DNA of 22,648 bases from contig CAJGCA010000025.1 of the NCBI GenBank assembly GCA_904501705.1, positions 1 to 22,648 on the forward strand. Direction: 5' to 3'. The notes under the pieces are model-generated. The model was not told where the DNA came from and ran no database searches. It was given only the letters and a program-made list of their open reading frames with translations. This DNA is from Clostridiaceae bacterium. GTDB taxonomy: Bacteria > Bacillota > Clostridia > Oscillospirales > Acutalibacteraceae. Positions 21,030-22,648 of the stretch are shown here, in pieces; positions within the stretch are counted from its first letter, which is position 1, and each line of letters begins with the position of its first letter. The position numbers and the translations under genes are program-made.

Positions 21030-21962
21030 ATGGCAAAAGTGTACACCTCCGCAGAGCAGCTCATCGGCCACACCCCGCTGCTCGCGCTAAACAGGCTCGA
21101 AGAAAAGCTGCATCTGCGCGGCAAGCTGTTCGCAAAGCTGGAGTTCCTCAACCCCGGCGGCTCGGTCAAGGACCGCGTGGCAAAAGCGATGCTCGACGAG
21201 GCAGAAAAAGCGGGCGTGCTCGTCCCCGACTCGGTCATCATCGAGCCGACCTCGGGCAATACGGGCATTGGATTGGCACTGGTCGCCGCCGCGCGCGGCT
21301 ACCGCGTCATCATCGTGATGCCCGACACGATGTCGGTCGAGCGGCAGATGCTGATGAAAGCCTACGGCGCAGAACTCGTTCTCACCGACGGCAAACTCGG
21401 CATGGCGGGGGCGATCGAAAAGGCGAAAGAACTCGCCGCCGCCACCCCCCACAGCTTCATCCCCGACCAGTTCGGCAACCCCGCCAACCCCAAGGCGCAT
21501 TTTGATACGACGGGCCCCGAAATCTTTGATGACCTCGACGGCGAGGTAGACATCTTCGTCGCGGGGGTCGGCACCGGCGGCACCATCACCGGCACGGCGG
21601 GGTATCTGCGCTCGATGAAGCCCGACGTCTGGGTGGTCGGCGTGGAGCCCGCCGATTCTCCTGTCTTAAACGGCGGCAAGGCGGCACCACACGGCCTGCA
21701 GGGCATCGGCGCAGGCTTCGTCCCCGCGGTGCTGAACACCGCCGCATATAACGAGGTGCTGATGGTCACCACGCAGGATGCCTACGATGCGGCGAGAGAG
21801 CTTGCGCGTACCGAAGGTGTACTCGTCGGAATCTCCTCAGGTGCGGCGCTGTTCGCCGCCTGCGAAATTGCCATGCGCCCCGAGTTTACGGGTAAACACA
21901 TTGTCGTACTGCTCCCCGACACGGGCGAGCGGTATCTGTCCACCGATTTATTTAAGGAATAA
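21030..21962 (+). CDS. cysK: Cysteine synthase A (O-acetylserine sulfhydrylase)
   Basis: A PLP enzyme of 310 residues, normal for CysK, that makes cysteine from O-acetylserine and sulfide. The PLP lysine is K47 in NPGGSVKDR (41-49); the substrate loop is TSGNTG (74-79) and the phosphate-binding glycine loop GTGGT is at 181-185. The C-terminus is complete (LLPDTGERYLST). ATG at 21030 has AAGGAG at 21015-21020. It lies 50 nt after the deacetylase with no terminator between. No cysE or T-box leader is visible. CysK and CysM-like enzymes are close relatives, but the motif pattern and length favour CysK. Confidence 0.95.
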   Translation: MAKVYTSAEQLIGHTPLLALNRLEEKLHLRGKLFAKLEFLNPGGSVKDRVAKAMLDEAEKAGVLVPDSVIIEPTSGNTGIGLALVAAARGYRVIIVMPDTMSVERQMLMKAYGAELVLTDGKLGMAGAIEKAKELAAATPHSFIPDQFGNPANPKAHFDTTGPEIFDDLDGEVDIFVAGVGTGGTITGTAGYLRSMKPDVWVVGVEPADSPVLNGGKAAPHGLQGIGAGFVPAVLNTAAYNEVLMVTTQDAYDAARELARTEGVLVGISSGAALFAACEIAMRPEFTGKHIVVLLPDTGERYLSTDLFKE

Positions 21963-22004
21963 AAAAGCATTCGGACACCGTTTTCGGTGTCCGAATGCTT
22001 TTTT
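21961..22004. terminator. Shared bidirectional terminator of cysK and the SodC-like gene
   Basis: A 20-bp perfect stem (21961-21980 with 21985-22004) with a TTTT loop, flanked by A6 and T6. Its ends contain the last bases of the cysK stop (21960-21962) and of the converging gene's stop (22003-22005), so one element ends both messages. Confidence 0.95.
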
Positions 22005-22539
22005 AGTTGCGCCGCACAATTCTACCGCAGGCAATCTTTTGACCGGTGTTGCCGGCCGGCTGGCTCGTAAAATCATCCACTCCCCCGTGGACAATCACCG
22101 TGCGCCCGATCACCTGCTCGACGGTGAAACGGTCGGTGAGAAACACCGACAACGCATAGCCGTGGTTGCCGAACAGCGGCGGCAGATCCCCCGCGTGATA
22201 CGGGTGCTCACAGCCGTCGGGATTATAGTGCCCGCCGACGGCGGCAAAGGGATCCTCGGCATTCCCGCGGCAGGCGTCCCCCTCGTGGATGTGAAACCCG
22301 AACACCCTGCCCGCACACGCGCCGCTCGCCGTCGGCAAGCCGACGACCTCGGCACTGACCAGTACCCCGTATCGCGTCTGATAAAACCGTACCGTGCCAC
22401 CGAGACGGGGGTTCGCCCCGCTCCCGCGCACGTTGGCCACCGCATCCGGCGGTTGCGCCAGTATCTCGCATAAATTCGCGAACGGGCGCGGCGGTATCGG
22501 CGGCATTGGCGGCATCGGTCGCATCGGTCTTCTGCGCAT
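22003..22539 (-). CDS. Cu/Zn superoxide dismutase family protein with Met/Pro-rich N-terminus
   Basis: A 178-residue SodC-like protein. Metal ligands are all present: His83 and His85 (GFHIHEGDAC), bridging His104 (GGHYNP), His112, His115 and Asp118 (EHPYHAGD), and His151 (VIVHG). Cys90 and Cys171 match the conserved disulfide. The catalytic Arg of the GNAGSRLACG motif is Lys168 here (GNTGQKIACG). The first 20 residues contain four Met and nine Pro with basic residues and no signal peptide or lipobox, unlike typical exported SodC. ATG (complement of 22537-22539) is preceded by AAAGGAG at good spacing. It would convert superoxide to peroxide and oxygen or act as a copper-binding relative. A weak TTGCGG-N19-TATACT promoter may lie at 22564-22594. 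Family is sure; activity is uncertain. Confidence 0.88.
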   Translation of the reverse strand: MRRRPMRPMPPMPPIPPRPFANLCEILAQPPDAVANVRGSGANPRLGGTVRFYQTRYGVLVSAEVVGLPTASGACAGRVFGFHIHEGDACRGNAEDPFAAVGGHYNPDGCEHPYHAGDLPPLFGNHGYALSVFLTDRFTVEQVIGRTVIVHGGVDDFTSQPAGNTGQKIACGRIVRRN

Positions 22540-22597
22540 AGGCTGTCACTCCTTTCATAGAACAGTATATGCGCGAAAATGAAAAACGCCGCAAAAA

Positions 22598-22646
22598 GAA
22601 ACCGGTCGTTCTGTGCGATGCCCAGAACGACCGGTTTCGGGTTTTT
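22598..22646. terminator. Terminator at the right edge, probably for a gene beyond the window
   Basis: A 16-bp perfect stem (22598-22613 with 22623-22638) is followed by a T-run on plus (22642-22647) and by TTTCTTTTTG on minus. It lies upstream of the SodC-like gene, so on the minus strand it would end a gene entering from the right. Confidence 0.85.
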
Positions 22647-22648
22647 TA

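Noticed and set aside
20173..21036. 287-codon minus-strand open frame over the deacetylase gene
   Set aside because: Antisense to a complete NodB-domain protein; no ribosome site and composition of a shadow frame.

Overview
The window looks like a moderately GC-rich chromosome segment from a Clostridia-type Firmicute, most like the gut Oscillospiraceae/Ruminococcaceae. The evidence is the Firmicute-type RNA polymerase subunits and S12, the short serC-serA pair, strong AGGAGG ribosome sites, Gram-positive style TTGACA/TATAAT promoters (many with a TGn extension) and a LexA-like GAAC-N4-GTTC operator pair. This placement is by recognition only. I see no phage, insertion sequence, CRISPR array, tRNA or rRNA.

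Layout. (1) 1-2252, plus strand: the C-terminal half of a GH36 alpha-galactosidase cut by the window edge, then a LacX-type aldose 1-epimerase relative with its own promoter and terminator. (2) 2253-2803, plus strand: a small unrecognised membrane protein behind a promoter flanked by LexA-like boxes. This is the most unusual part of the window. (3) 2814-15384, minus strand: the transcription/translation block, transcribed as rpoB-rpoC (own promoter, strong terminator), then rpsL-rpsG-fusA (own promoter, terminator overlapping the fusA stop), then tuf (own promoter and terminator). The rplKAJL genes that usually precede rpoB are absent, and a structured leader of about 200 nt lies before rpoB. 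(4) 15502-16266, minus: a membrane-anchored DUF218 (SanA/YdcF-like) protein. (5) 16372-18736, minus: a serC-serA operon for the first two steps of serine synthesis. (6) 18863-19717, minus: a DegV-family fatty-acid-binding protein, divergent from (7) 19906-20979, plus: a membrane-anchored NodB-type polysaccharide deacetylase with a long coiled-coil stalk, followed by cysK (21030-21962). (8) 22003-22539, minus: a Cu/Zn superoxide dismutase family protein with a Met/Pro-rich N-terminus, sharing one bidirectional terminator with cysK.

Working together: rpoBC, rpsL-rpsG-fusA and tuf supply the core expression machinery from three separate transcription units. serC/serA and cysK form a short path from 3-phosphoglycerate to serine (the phosphatase is not here) and from O-acetylserine to cysteine, but they are separate units. 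The alpha-galactosidase and epimerase relative fit galactoside use. The genes best worth follow-up are the SOS-box membrane protein, the unusual SodC, and a candidate small RNA diverging from the rpoB promoter.
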